61,618 nucleotides of DNA from an uncultured Spirochaetales bacterium. GTDB lineage: Bacteria; Spirochaetota; Spirochaetia; Sphaerochaetales; Sphaerochaetaceae. The position numbers were made by a program, and so were the translations under genes. The DNA lies in NCBI GenBank assembly GCA_949283305.1, contig CASDRU010000012.1:1-61618 (forward strand). Reading direction: 5' to 3'. The number at the start of each line of letters is the position of its first letter. Position 1 is the first letter of the stretch. The notes beneath the pieces are model-generated. The model saw only the letters and a list, made by a program, of their open reading frames with translations. It did not search any database and had not been told where the DNA came from. Positions 49,965 through 58,983 of the stretch are shown piece by piece.

Positions 49965-50546
49965 ATGCCCTACTATATTGTCCATGCAGCTACTGGAAAA
50001 GAGAAATATGCGATAAAGGAAATGAAGAAAAAAGCTGATACTCTCCTTCTGCCCATCTCAATGAAGATCTTTGAAAAAGAGATGATAAACACAACAAAAA
50101 AAGGAAAGATAAGCAAGAGATACAACATGCTTCCCGGCTACCTTTTTGTCCACAGCGACAGGGATCTTGATAAAAACGAGCTTTTCAGCCTGACTGGATC
50201 ATCAAGCAGCGCCTACCGCTTTCTCTCATACTCAGACGGACGCTTTTCCCTGAAGGGAAGCGATGAGGAATTTGCAGACAACTTCTTTGCACTGCGCGGG
50301 GCAATAAAACAGAACAATGTAATTATAAGGGAAGACCAGAAGGTAGTTGTCAAAAGCGGGGCTTTCATAGCCTTTGAAGGCAGGATAAAGAAATTTGACA
50401 GAAGAAGGGACCGCGTGACAATAGCTCTCAATTTCATGGAAAAGGAAACACTTATCACACTGCCGTATTCAGATGTGGCAATCAAAGGCGAGGGTCTGGA
50501 TAAAAAAGAAGAAATATGCAATAATCATAACTCGGATTTGTCCTAG
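49965..50546 (+). CDS. NusG-like transcription elongation/antitermination factor
   Basis: 193 residues. NGN domain: MPYYIVHAATGKEKYAIKEM and NMLPGYLFVHSD. C-terminal KOW-type domain: VVVKSGAFIAFEGRIKKFDRRRDRVTIALNF. It is divergent from housekeeping NusG and looks like a specialised paralogue of the RfaH/LoaP kind, which act on particular operons. TATAAT lies 9 nt before the ATG. The reading frame ends with a UAG inside the first base pairs of tRNA-Arg, so protein gene and tRNA overlap by 7 nt. Confidence 0.82.
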   Translation: MPYYIVHAATGKEKYAIKEMKKKADTLLLPISMKIFEKEMINTTKKGKISKRYNMLPGYLFVHSDRDLDKNELFSLTGSSSSAYRFLSYSDGRFSLKGSDEEFADNFFALRGAIKQNNVIIREDQKVVVKSGAFIAFEGRIKKFDRRRDRVTIALNFMEKETLITLPYSDVAIKGEGLDKKEEICNNHNSDLS

Positions 50547-50612
50547 TAGCTCAGTGGATAGAGCGACCGCCTCCTAAGCGGTAGGTCGGAGGTTCAACTC
50601 CTCTCTGGGACA
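50540..50612 (+). tRNA. tRNA-Arg (CCU)
   Basis: A 73-nt cloverleaf. Acceptor stem GTCCTAG / CTGGGAC with one G-U pair; D-arm AGCTCAGTGGATAGAGC; anticodon stem ACCGC / GCGGT with loop CTCCTAA, anticodon CCU; T-arm GGAGGTTCAACTCCTC; discriminator A; CCA is not encoded. It overlaps the stop codon of the NusG-like gene and is followed by a terminator, so it is probably processed from the nusG-like transcript. Confidence 0.95.
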
Positions 50613-50617
50613 TGTTG

Positions 50618-50650
50618 CGGCACCAGAAAAAAGGTGCCGTATATTTTTAT
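50618..50650 (+). terminator. Terminator after tRNA-Arg
   Basis: CGGCACC / GGTGCCG (7 bp, 8-nt A-rich loop) followed by TATATTTTTAT. Confidence 0.85.
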
Positions 50651-50725
50651 GCTTATTTTATAAATATTACATATATTATATTCCGTCTCTGGTATTTTAT
50701 TTTACAACATAAATAAAACAGACTG

Positions 50726-50753
50726 TGATAAAAACAGCCTTGTAAAAAGGCTG
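50726..50753 (-). terminator. topA terminator
   Basis: On the minus strand, CAGCCTT, 5 nt, AAGGCTG followed by TTTTTATC, 10 nt after the topA stop. Confidence 0.85.
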
Positions 50754-50762
50754 CTGTATTTC

Positions 50763-53249
50763 CTATCTTCGGCTAAAGCGTCTTGTTTTCTTTTCTGGAG
50801 CAGACAGAGCAATCTCCTTTGCATCCTCTTCGCTCAGCTGCTCTGCCTTTTCTTTAAGCTTTGCAGGTATCGCGCAATTCTTGTCACCCCATTTCACATA
50901 AAGCCCGTATTTGCCGTTCATGAGAACAAGGCGTTTTCCTTCCAGCTCTGGATAAACCCTTACTTCTTCATTTGCACTCTTCTTTTCTTCTCCTTTTTTA
51001 AAGAGGAAAGACGGGTCAAATGTCTCAGGGGAAAACACCTTATGGTTCTTTCCGTCATATTGGGCATAAAATCCATAAGGGCCAAGCTTGAGCACCACTT
51101 CCTTTCCATCCTCATCTGTTGCTACCACTTTCGGAAGGCTGTAGATGAGATTTACTTTATTCTGGTCAAGCTTGTCAATTTTCATGCTCCTTGGAAGGTT
51201 CACGATTTTCAGATCGCTCTGGCGCTTTAAATATGGTCCATACTTTCCTTCAAGGTACTCTACATCAGTTCCTTCAATAAAGATTTTCTGAGTCTCTGTC
51301 TTTGTGAAAATCTTTTCAACATCGCTGTCAGAAAAGGAGCCCGGAAAATATTTTTTCTGGTCAATTGAACTCATTCTTCCATCTGAAAGCATGATATAAG
51401 GTCCGTATTTGCCTGTCCTGATTGAATACGATTCATCACCTTCTGCAAGAGAAGCAGTATAGCTCAGTCTCTCAAGCTCCAGCGTCTTCGCATCCTGGAT
51501 CTTCGAATACCTTATGCGCTCAAGGTCCTCCTTGAGTCCGCCCTTTCCATCCACGCCGAACCAGAAAGCATCAAGATATTTATTCTTGTCCATCTTTCCG
51601 CTTGCAATCTCATCAAGCCCTGTCTCCATTTTCGATGTAAAGTCATAGCCTGTGTATAGCGGGAATGTCTCATCAAGAAGATTTGAGACAAAGAATCCTG
51701 TGAATGTGGGAACAAGATAAGAAGAGACACGCTCGGCATAGTTCCTGTCGATTATTGTGGAGATTATCGAGGCATATGTGCTGGGTCTTCCAATTCCGTC
51801 CCCTTCAAGCTTCTTTACAAGGCTGGCCTCGCTATAGCGCTGAGGAGGCTCGGTCGTATGGCTGTTGATCTCATCATCCTCAATTATTCTCTCATCGTTT
51901 TCAGAAAGAAGAGGAAGACTTTCCTCTTTTTCATCACTCTCACTGCTTTCCTCATAGAGGGCAAGAAAGCCGGGGAACAAAAGAGTGCTACCGCTTTGGC
52001 GGAAAGTGTACTCTTCACACTCAAGCTCCACTTTGGTTATAAGGCGCAGGGCATTCTTCATCTGAGTTGCAAGCGTTCTTTTGTATATGATTGTATAAAG
52101 CCTCAGCTCATCGCCAGAAAGCCCAGTCTCCTCAGGTGTTCTGAACACATCTCCTGCAGGCCTTATTGCCTCATGTGCCTCCTGGGCCTCCTTTCTCTTG
52201 CTTTTATAGTTATGAACGCTCTCAGAAAGGTATTTCTCACCGAATATTTCCCTTACTTTTTCTCTGGATGCGTTTATGCACTCGCCTGACAGCGTCGGGC
52301 TGTCTGTTCTCATGTATGTTATGAAGCCGCTTTCATAGAGGCTCTGTGCAAGCTGCATTATCTGCTTGACGCTTCTCTTCATCTTGCGTGATGCATCGAT
52401 CTGAAGAGTGGATGTTATAAACGGCTCAGGGGCCCTCAGTTTCTTCTCACTGCGCTCTATGGATGTGACCCTTGCGCTCTTTCCTATAATCGAGGATGCG
52501 ATTTTCTCTGCATCAGCAAGGGAAAGGACTCTGTCCTTACAGCCTCTCTTTACCTTTCCGCTCCTTGGATCAAATGAGTTCTTGTCTGCAACAGAATTTC
52601 CTTCAATCTTCACAAGACGAGCCTTGAAATCAGAGAAGAACACATCAAGGGAAGCATAATCGGATGAGATGAACGCACGCCTTTCTTTTTCCTTGTCCAC
52701 AAGAAGGCGAAGTCCTGGGGACTGTACACGTCCGGCAGAGTATGTTGCTCCGAGTTTTCTTGAGATCACGGGAGAAATCCCATAGCCCTGAAGGCGGTCA
52801 ATTGCGCGACGTGCCTCCTGAGCATGGACAAGGTTCATGTCAATTTCTCTGCAGTTCTTGAATGCATCAAGAACAGCCTTCTTTGTTATTTCATGGAATA
52901 CCATGCGGAAGACCGGGCATTCCGGCTTCAGATTAAGCAGAAGATGATATGATATGCATTCACCCTCACGGTCCTCATCAGTTGCCAGTATGAGCTGATC
53001 TGCATCTAGCAGAGCCTTTTTCATCTCAGCAATGAGCTTTCTCTTCTCATCCGGTATCTCGTATTCAAGCTCATAGCCCTTGCTGACCAGAACTCCATAC
53101 ACTCCCTTTTTCGGAGATGGGGCAAGATCCATAACATGGCCCTTGCTGGCCATGACAGTCATGTTCTTTCCCAGATACTTCTTTATTGTCCTTGCCTTGG
53201 TCGGGGACTCAACTATAATAAGGCTCTTTTTTGAAAAATCGGCTTCCAT
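50763..53249 (-). CDS. topA: DNA topoisomerase I
   Basis: 828 residues, type IA topoisomerase that relaxes negative supercoils. TOPRIM domain: LIIVESPTKARTIKKYLG and LATDEDREGECISYHL. Active-site tyrosine in GFITYMRTDSPTLSGE. Topoisomerase C-terminal repeats (GKYGPYIMLSDG, GKYGPYLKRQ, GPYGFYAQYDG, GKYGLYVKWGD), four in all, replace zinc fingers. A basic KKTRRFSRR tail ends it. The promoter is TTGACA-N17-TATTTT with the ATG only 8 nt further, so the mRNA is probably leaderless. Confidence 0.96.
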   Translation of the reverse strand: MEADFSKKSLIIVESPTKARTIKKYLGKNMTVMASKGHVMDLAPSPKKGVYGVLVSKGYELEYEIPDEKRKLIAEMKKALLDADQLILATDEDREGECISYHLLLNLKPECPVFRMVFHEITKKAVLDAFKNCREIDMNLVHAQEARRAIDRLQGYGISPVISRKLGATYSAGRVQSPGLRLLVDKEKERRAFISSDYASLDVFFSDFKARLVKIEGNSVADKNSFDPRSGKVKRGCKDRVLSLADAEKIASSIIGKSARVTSIERSEKKLRAPEPFITSTLQIDASRKMKRSVKQIMQLAQSLYESGFITYMRTDSPTLSGECINASREKVREIFGEKYLSESVHNYKSKRKEAQEAHEAIRPAGDVFRTPEETGLSGDELRLYTIIYKRTLATQMKNALRLITKVELECEEYTFRQSGSTLLFPGFLALYEESSESDEKEESLPLLSENDERIIEDDEINSHTTEPPQRYSEASLVKKLEGDGIGRPSTYASIISTIIDRNYAERVSSYLVPTFTGFFVSNLLDETFPLYTGYDFTSKMETGLDEIASGKMDKNKYLDAFWFGVDGKGGLKEDLERIRYSKIQDAKTLELERLSYTASLAEGDESYSIRTGKYGPYIMLSDGRMSSIDQKKYFPGSFSDSDVEKIFTKTETQKIFIEGTDVEYLEGKYGPYLKRQSDLKIVNLPRSMKIDKLDQNKVNLIYSLPKVVATDEDGKEVVLKLGPYGFYAQYDGKNHKVFSPETFDPSFLFKKGEEKKSANEEVRVYPELEGKRLVLMNGKYGLYVKWGDKNCAIPAKLKEKAEQLSEEDAKEIALSAPEKKTRRFSRR

Positions 53250-53257
53250 ACAGAAAG

Positions 53258-53286
53258 AAAATAAAAGGGAGAAAAGGCTTTGTCAA
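53258..53286 (-). promoter_or_regulatory. topA promoter, -10 placed 8 nt before the ATG
   Basis: On the minus strand, TTGACA (53281-53286), 17 nt, TATTTT (53258-53263), then 8 nt to the start codon. The -35 lies in the loop of the hairpin that ends the upstream gene. Confidence 0.8.
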
Positions 53287-53304
53287 CAGCACTTTTTCTC
53301 CCTT
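53265..53304 (-). terminator. Terminator of the Fn3-like secreted protein gene
   Basis: AAGGGAGAAAA pairs with TTTTCTCCCTT across an 18-nt loop, followed on the minus strand by TTTATTTTC. A second perfect hairpin, TTAAAAGCT / AGCTTTTAA, covers the stop codon region at 53312-53330. Confidence 0.7.
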
Positions 53305-53326
53305 ATATATATTAAAAGCTAAGCTT

Positions 53327-54178
53327 TTAAATTTTTTCAAGCAGAATGAACTCTCCGCTCTCGCTGTCGCTGTTCGGATTCTTGAAAATGAAGCCTGTCA
53401 CGACTTTGGCCCCGTCTGTTGAGAATGTAAGGACCTTTCTTCCATCTTCATCAACTTCAAATGTGTATGTAGTATCTGTTGAGAATGTGAGTCCGAATGC
53501 CTTTGTCTCGATTGTCGCAGTAATCTCATCCTTTAGCATGACAACACGAGAGACTCTCCATCGCGACGGCTTTATTGAGCTTGTATTAAAGCGCTCTGCG
53601 TTCATGCGGTAGCAGAGAGCCTGCAGAGAATCATCATCATACTCAATCCATCCGCTTACGGGATCAGAGAGATTGAAAAGAGGGAATATCCTTATATCAG
53701 TACCGTCCTGGATACTGTTGATCTCAAGATACTGCCCGTAAAGAGGATCTTCAAGAGTTCTTACAGTGAAGACTATCTCCTTCATCTTTCCATCATTGTC
53801 ATCATCTGTCGTGTTCAGCCAGCAGTATGTTCCATCCCAGTTTGTTGTCTCTGTATCTGCAAAGGATGCAGAAAGATTCTCATTTTTCTCATTGCGGGCT
53901 GCAAACTGTATTGAATACTTTGTGTTGTAATCAAGGTTTCTGATGCAGTAGCTTGTTGATCCGTCAGTTATCCTTGCCATAAAGACATTGTCTATATATA
54001 TGTCGTAGTAGACTGCATCTTCAACAGCATCCCATGAAAGATCTATAAAGCTCGGGCCGGGCTTTACATCAAGTGAGAAAAGAAGGGATGGCAGGAAGAG
54101 GAAGACAAGAAAAAAAAGACTTCTTGAGAGAGAATGCTTTATCCTGTATCCTTTATCTATGAAAAAATTTGTATACAT
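53327..54178 (-). CDS. Secreted protein with a fibronectin type III-like domain
   Basis: About 283 residues if it starts at MYTNFFIDKGYRIKHSL. A hydrophobic signal segment (SLFFLVFLFLPSLLFS) precedes an Fn3-like domain: PGPSFIDLSWDAVEDAVYYDIYIDN ... STSYCIRNLDYNTKYSIQFAARN. The remaining part is beta-rich and unrecognised. No in-frame ATG, GTG or TTG lies between this start and the signal segment, so the start overlaps that of the divergent lipoprotein gene by 20 bp. TATTAA lies 7 nt before the ATG. Function unknown. Confidence 0.65.
   Translation of the reverse strand: MYTNFFIDKGYRIKHSLSRSLFFLVFLFLPSLLFSLDVKPGPSFIDLSWDAVEDAVYYDIYIDNVFMARITDGSTSYCIRNLDYNTKYSIQFAARNEKNENLSASFADTETTNWDGTYCWLNTTDDDNDGKMKEIVFTVRTLEDPLYGQYLEINSIQDGTDIRIFPLFNLSDPVSGWIEYDDDSLQALCYRMNAERFNTSSIKPSRWRVSRVVMLKDEITATIETKAFGLTFSTDTTYTFEVDEDGRKVLTFSTDGAKVVTGFIFKNPNSDSESGEFILLEKI
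54124..54152 (+). promoter_or_regulatory. Promoter, -10 placed 6 nt before the ATG
   Basis: TTGAGA (54124-54129), 17 nt, TATCCT (54147-54152), then 6 nt to ATG 54159. It lies inside the first codons of the divergent gene. Confidence 0.65.
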
Positions 54179-54863
54179 CTCAGCTTTAATACTTTTATCG
54201 AACATATTCCTTACTAGCTGTATGGTAACTGAAAAAATAGATTTTGAGAATACCACCAGTGAAACTGACATAACCATATACCCGTTCTTCATAGACGTGC
54301 TCAATGACTACGCATCATTTGCAGGTCCTGATGTGGATATAGTAAAAGGAGCAGTTGACCAGATAACAGGCATGCTCACATCAAGCCAGAGTGCCGAGAA
54401 TCTGAATGTGACTAACACGGGAGAAAACAGCTACAATATAGCATTCACATACTCAAGCATATCAGATCTTTTAAAGGCCCTCGGAGGCGGAGAGCAGGAT
54501 ATACTCATAGAAAAAGAAGGCTCTCTTTCTTTCTATCTGGACATAAACAACTACGGCCAGCTCAAGAAAATCATACCTATTCTCTCAGATGTCAATTTCG
54601 AGGTCTATGCTGCAGAATACAACCAGGGCATGAGCGAGAGCGATTACCTTGAGATGATCTACTACCTTCTTGGCTCAGAGGCACCGGATGCTGTAAGGGA
54701 AAGCGAGATAAGCATCACGATAACACTTCCTGGCGAGATCACAGCCAGCAAAAATGTTGAAATACTTGACAGCAATACTGCAAGATACACATTCTCCCTG
54801 CTTTCATTCCTTCTTTTGAACGAGCCTCTTTCATTCTCGCTTACATGGAATGCACAGGCTTAA
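54159..54863 (+). CDS. Lipoprotein of unknown function
   Basis: 234 residues with a lipoprotein signal (MKKFVYISALILLSNIFLTSC, lipobox LTSC). The rest is a soluble mixed alpha/beta region without a motif I recognise; two parts (VTNTGENSYNIAFTYSSISDL and ISITITLPGEITASKNVEIL) read as antiparallel sheets. It overlaps the NusG-II gene by 14 nt and is co-transcribed with it and the Gx transporter gene. It is probably leaderless. Confidence 0.7.
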   Translation: MKKFVYISALILLSNIFLTSCMVTEKIDFENTTSETDITIYPFFIDVLNDYASFAGPDVDIVKGAVDQITGMLTSSQSAENLNVTNTGENSYNIAFTYSSISDLLKALGGGEQDILIEKEGSLSFYLDINNYGQLKKIIPILSDVNFEVYAAEYNQGMSESDYLEMIYYLLGSEAPDAVRESEISITITLPGEITASKNVEILDSNTARYTFSLLSFLLLNEPLSFSLTWNAQA

Positions 54864-55188
54864 AATCGCTGACTATATAATATTCTTCTTGCTTCTTGCC
54901 ATCTCCCTTTCCTTCGCCTTTGGATATTCAGCAGAAAGGGATGGTATACTAATCAGCGCAAGCGGCAAGGAATATTACTATCCGTTGAGTGAAGAAAGGA
55001 CAATAAGCGTTTCCGGTCCCCTTGGAGAGACTGTCATTGAGATCAAGGACGGGGATGCAAGGATAATAAGTTCTCCATGCCCTGAAAAGACATGCTATTA
55101 CACAAGGCTCGGTGGGCAGATATGCTGTCTTCCGAACAGGGTGCTTATCACATTCAGAGGAGCAGATGATGAGATACTCTCATACTGA
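54850..55188 (+). CDS. NusG domain II-containing membrane-anchored protein
   Basis: 112 residues. One N-terminal membrane helix (IADYIIFFLLLAISLSFAFG) is followed by a NusG-II-type beta domain: ISASGKEYYYPLSEERTISVSGPLGE, then the cysteine pair motif SPCPEKTCYYTRLGGQICCLPNRV. In other bacteria this gene sits beside a Gx transporter gene and redox or quinone genes. The function is not established; an extracytoplasmic redox or metal role is suggested by the cysteines. Confidence 0.85.
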   Translation: MHRLKIADYIIFFLLLAISLSFAFGYSAERDGILISASGKEYYYPLSEERTISVSGPLGETVIEIKDGDARIISSPCPEKTCYYTRLGGQICCLPNRVLITFRGADDEILSY

Positions 55189-56236
55189 AAGAATAATCAC
55201 GCTTGCATCTCTCTGCCTGTTTTTCTCATATATTGAGAACATCATCCCGCACCCGCTTCCTTTTCTGCGGCTGGGACTTGCGAACATTCCACTGCTGGTA
55301 AGCCTGCCATATCTTCCATTCTCATCTTTCATGACCCTTGCACTTCTCAAGGCGACATCAGGTGCATTTGCATCAGGAACCCTTTTTTCGCTCTTCTTTC
55401 TTCTCAGCCTCTCATCATCAGTCTCTTCGGCTTTGCTGATGTTTCTTGCAAAAAAGATCCTGAAAGGGAAAGTGAGCATATACGGGATAAGCCTCATAGG
55501 AGGATTTGCAAGTTCAGCAGTCCAGATTGCCCTTTCTTCTCTCTATCTGGGACACGGCATGATAAGCCTTTTTCCAGTCCTTTCAATCACATCATTATTC
55601 ACATGCCTGATAACCGCATGCATTGCCGGGAGCTTTGAATATGAGAATATAAGGACAATTGCATATGATGAGGAGAAGAAAGAAAAGCCAGATTATCTTC
55701 TCCTCTCTTCACTCGTAATACCCCTGTTTCTTACAGAGATGATAAAAAACACAGTGCTTTTATTGATTCTGTTCTCACTTATTCTGATAATCTCTGCTCT
55801 GAATGGAAGGAAGATAAGGCTTGCGCTCTACATCGCACTCTATTCTTTTGCCATCTTCTCTTCCCTTTTCACACCACGAGGAGAAGTCCTTTTCTCAATA
55901 TTCTCTCTGCCTGTGACTGGACTCTCACTCTCAGACGCTCTTTTAAGAGCATCAAGACTCTCTGTTGAAGTCTCTTTGTCCCTCCTTCTTTCCAGATACA
56001 TAAAAAAGGCAGGCAAACTTTCTCTTGTTGTCTATCTTTCTACACTGCGTATAAATACCTACAACAACACTGAAGGCAGAATAAGGGACAAAATAAGGAA
56101 GGCAATCGAGGAACCTGATATAATTAATGTGAAAAGCAATAAGGATAAAATCCCCAGATTCATATTAATCCTCATTTTATTCCTATTTATATTATCTTTT
56201 TCACTGGACTTTTCATTTTTTCAAGGCGTGCTATAA
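55169..56236 (+). CDS. Gx transporter family protein with an EcfT-like C terminus
   Basis: About 355 residues. The first 180 form the Gx transporter (heptaprenyl diphosphate synthase component I-like) membrane domain: LRLGLANIPLLVSLPYLPF, LLKATSGAFASGTLFS, FASSAVQIALSSLYLGHG. The second half is also membranous and has an EcfT-like stretch (GLSLSDALLRASRLSVEVSLSLLLSRYIKKAGKLS). This may be a fused substrate and energy-coupling unit for a lipid or vitamin precursor. The start is within the end of the NusG-II gene, after GAGGAG. Confidence 0.8.
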   Translation: MRYSHTERIITLASLCLFFSYIENIIPHPLPFLRLGLANIPLLVSLPYLPFSSFMTLALLKATSGAFASGTLFSLFFLLSLSSSVSSALLMFLAKKILKGKVSIYGISLIGGFASSAVQIALSSLYLGHGMISLFPVLSITSLFTCLITACIAGSFEYENIRTIAYDEEKKEKPDYLLLSSLVIPLFLTEMIKNTVLLLILFSLILIISALNGRKIRLALYIALYSFAIFSSLFTPRGEVLFSIFSLPVTGLSLSDALLRASRLSVEVSLSLLLSRYIKKAGKLSLVVYLSTLRINTYNNTEGRIRDKIRKAIEEPDIINVKSNKDKIPRFILILILFLFILSFSLDFSFFQGVL

Positions 56237-56254
56237 TTTATTTGGAATATATTG

Positions 56255-56283
56255 TTGACAATCGATAGTTTTTTATATATAAA
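56255..56283 (+). promoter_or_regulatory. adhE promoter
   Basis: TTGACA (56255-56260), 17 nt, TATAAA (56278-56283). An inverted repeat ATCGATA ... TATCGAT surrounds the spacer and start region (56261-56298), a possible operator. The leader has AAGGAG before the ATG at 56309. Confidence 0.7.
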
Positions 56284-56308
56284 TTTTTATCGATATAAGG
56301 AGAAAATC

Positions 56309-58969
56309 ATGGCAGAACTTAATGAAATGTTCCCAGGACAGGTAGAGCTCCAGAATATGATCGAAAGAGTCAAGAGAGCTCAGGTTATCTATTCTTCCTT
56401 CTCTCAGGAGCAGGTTGACAAGATTTTCCGCGCCGCAGCCATTGCAGCAAACAACGCAAGAATCCAGCTTGCACAGGATGCTGTTGCAGAAACCGGCATG
56501 GGAATCATTGAAGATAAAGTAATCAAGAACCATTTTGCCGCAGAATACATCTTCCATAAGTATAAGGATGAGAAGACTTGCGGCATCATCGAAGACGATC
56601 CGGGATTCGGAATCAAGAAGATTGCAGAGCCAAAGGGTGTTATCTGCGGTATCATCCCGACAACAAACCCGACAAGCACAGCAATCTTCAAGTCCCTTAT
56701 CGCACTCAAGACAAGGAATGCTATCATCTTCAGCCCGCATCCGAGGGCAAAGAAGTGCACATGCGATGCAGCAAGGATTGTGCTTGATGCAGCTGTTGCA
56801 GCAGGTGCTCCAGAGGATATCATCGGCTTTATCGAAGAGCCAAGCATGGAGAAGACAGACTATCTCATGCACCATCCGTATGTTAACCTGATTCTTGCAA
56901 CAGGTGGCCCTGGCATGGTAAAGAGCGCTTACTCTTCAGGCAAGCCTGCAATCGGAGTCGGGGCTGGAAACACACCTGCACTTCTGGACAAGAGCTGCAA
57001 CATCAAGATGGCGGTAGCATCCATTTTAATGAGCAAGACATTCGACAACGGTGTTGTATGTGCATCAGAGCAGTCAATCGTATGCCATAAGGACATTTAT
57101 GCAGAAGTCAAGAAAGAGCTCAAGGAACAGGGAGCACACTTCCTTACAAAAGAGCAGCATGACAAGCTTGCTGCAATCATAATCGATCCGCAGAGAGGCA
57201 CTGTAAACCCGAAGATCGTAGGACAGCCTGCTTATAAGATTGCTGAGCTTGCAGGATTCACAGTTCCAAAGGACACCAAGGTCCTCATCGGTGAGGTAAA
57301 GAAGGTTGAAAAAGAAGAGCCGTTTGCTCACGAGAAGCTTTCTCCGGTTCTTGGAATGTATTCATGCGACAACTACGGAGAGGGATGCCTCATGGCAAGC
57401 CAGCTGGTTGCACTCGGCGGATTCGGACACACATCCGTTCTCTACATTGACGAGAAGGAGCAGGACAAGATCAACAACTACGGAAAGACAGTCAAGACAA
57501 GCCGTGTTCTTATCAACATGCCTGCAAGCCAGGGAGCTATCGGAGACATCTATAACTTCCGCCTCGAGCCAAGCCTCACACTCGGCTGTGGTTCATGGGG
57601 AAACAACAGTATCAGCGAAAACGTTGGACCTAAGCACTTACTCAACGTTAAGACTGTAGCAGAAAGGAGAGAAAACATGCTTTGGTTCAAGCTTCCACCT
57701 AAGATTTACTTCAAGTACGGTTGTCTTCCTGTTGCTCTTCAGGAGCTCCAGGGCAAGAAGAGAGCTTTCATCGTAACAGACAGCTTCCTCTTCTCTTCCG
57801 GTATGATTGACAAGATTACAGACCAGCTTACAGAGCTCGGAGTTGAGACAGAGGTCTTCCACCAGGTCAAGCCGGATCCGACACTTGGAACAATCAACAC
57901 AGCAATGCAGCTTGTAAATTCTTACAATCCTGATGTCATCATTGCAGTCGGAGGCGGTTCTCCAATGGATGCTGCAAAGATCATCTGGCTACTTTATGAG
58001 CACCCGGAAGTAAACTTCGAGGGACTTGCTCTCCGCTTTATGGATATCAGAAAGAGAATCTACGCATTCCCGAACATGGGCAAGAAGGCAGAGCTCGTAT
58101 GTATTCCTACAACAAGCGGAACAGGAAGTGAGGTAACTCCGTTTGCAATCATCACAGATGAGAATACCGGAATGAAGTGGGCAATTGCAGACTATGCTCT
58201 AACCCCAAGCATGGCAATCGTTGACAGTGAGCTTGCAATGGGTCAGCCAAAGGGTCTTACAGCAAGCTGCGGAGTCGATGTTCTCACACACGCTCTTGAG
58301 GCTCTCGTCTCATCAATGAGCACAGACTACACTAACGGACTCTCACTTGAGGCTTGCCGCCTTATCTTCAAGTACCTTCCAAAGGCATACCAGGATGGCA
58401 CAAACAAGAAGGCAAGAGAAAAGGTGCATAACGCATCCACAATGGCAGGTATGGCATTCAGCAATGCATTCCTCGGTGTATGTCACAGCATGGCACACAA
58501 GCTTGGTGCAAGGTTCCACGTACCACACGGAATGGCAAACGCACTGCTTTTGACAAACGTCATCAGATTCAACGCTAATGACAAGCCGACAAAGCAGGCA
58601 TCCTTCCCGCAGTACGAGTATCCATCTGCAATCAGCCGCTATGCAAGAGCAGCAGATTACATCTCAATGCCAGCAAACGATGAGAAGAATACAAGCTACA
58701 TCGATACAAGCAAGGCAAAGACTATGGAAGAGAAAGTTGAAATCCTCATCCAGGGAATCGAGGCTCTCAAGAAAGAGCTCAATGTTCCAGCATCAATCAA
58801 GGAATGGGGCGTTGATGAGGAAGAGTTCCTCGCAGCAGTTGATGAGCTTTCTGTAAAGGCATTTGATGACCAGTGCACAGGAAGCAACCCACGCTATCCG
58901 CTCATCAGCCAGATCAAGCAGCTCTACCTTGACTCTTACTATGGAAGAGCATGGAAAGAGGAAAACTGA
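56309..58969 (+). CDS. adhE: Bifunctional aldehyde-alcohol dehydrogenase
   Basis: 886 residues. The N-terminal aldehyde dehydrogenase half converts acetyl-CoA to acetaldehyde, with the catalytic cysteine in NGVVCASEQS. The C-terminal iron-dependent alcohol dehydrogenase half makes ethanol: GGGSPMDAAK nucleotide site, TTSGTGSEVTPF, and the metal histidines in GVCHSMAHKLGARFHVPHGMANA. It forms spirosomes in other bacteria and marks a fermentative metabolism. The start is set by AAGGAG at 6 nt. A single-gene unit with promoter and terminator. Confidence 0.97.
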   Translation: MAELNEMFPGQVELQNMIERVKRAQVIYSSFSQEQVDKIFRAAAIAANNARIQLAQDAVAETGMGIIEDKVIKNHFAAEYIFHKYKDEKTCGIIEDDPGFGIKKIAEPKGVICGIIPTTNPTSTAIFKSLIALKTRNAIIFSPHPRAKKCTCDAARIVLDAAVAAGAPEDIIGFIEEPSMEKTDYLMHHPYVNLILATGGPGMVKSAYSSGKPAIGVGAGNTPALLDKSCNIKMAVASILMSKTFDNGVVCASEQSIVCHKDIYAEVKKELKEQGAHFLTKEQHDKLAAIIIDPQRGTVNPKIVGQPAYKIAELAGFTVPKDTKVLIGEVKKVEKEEPFAHEKLSPVLGMYSCDNYGEGCLMASQLVALGGFGHTSVLYIDEKEQDKINNYGKTVKTSRVLINMPASQGAIGDIYNFRLEPSLTLGCGSWGNNSISENVGPKHLLNVKTVAERRENMLWFKLPPKIYFKYGCLPVALQELQGKKRAFIVTDSFLFSSGMIDKITDQLTELGVETEVFHQVKPDPTLGTINTAMQLVNSYNPDVIIAVGGGSPMDAAKIIWLLYEHPEVNFEGLALRFMDIRKRIYAFPNMGKKAELVCIPTTSGTGSEVTPFAIITDENTGMKWAIADYALTPSMAIVDSELAMGQPKGLTASCGVDVLTHALEALVSSMSTDYTNGLSLEACRLIFKYLPKAYQDGTNKKAREKVHNASTMAGMAFSNAFLGVCHSMAHKLGARFHVPHGMANALLLTNVIRFNANDKPTKQASFPQYEYPSAISRYARAADYISMPANDEKNTSYIDTSKAKTMEEKVEILIQGIEALKKELNVPASIKEWGVDEEEFLAAVDELSVKAFDDQCTGSNPRYPLISQIKQLYLDSYYGRAWKEEN

Positions 58970-58983
58970 TTTTCCTTTAAATG

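Noticed and set aside
56251-56266. Rex (NADH-sensing) operator before adhE
   Set aside because: TTGTTGACAA gives only one half-site and no matching TTAACAA follows at the right spacing.
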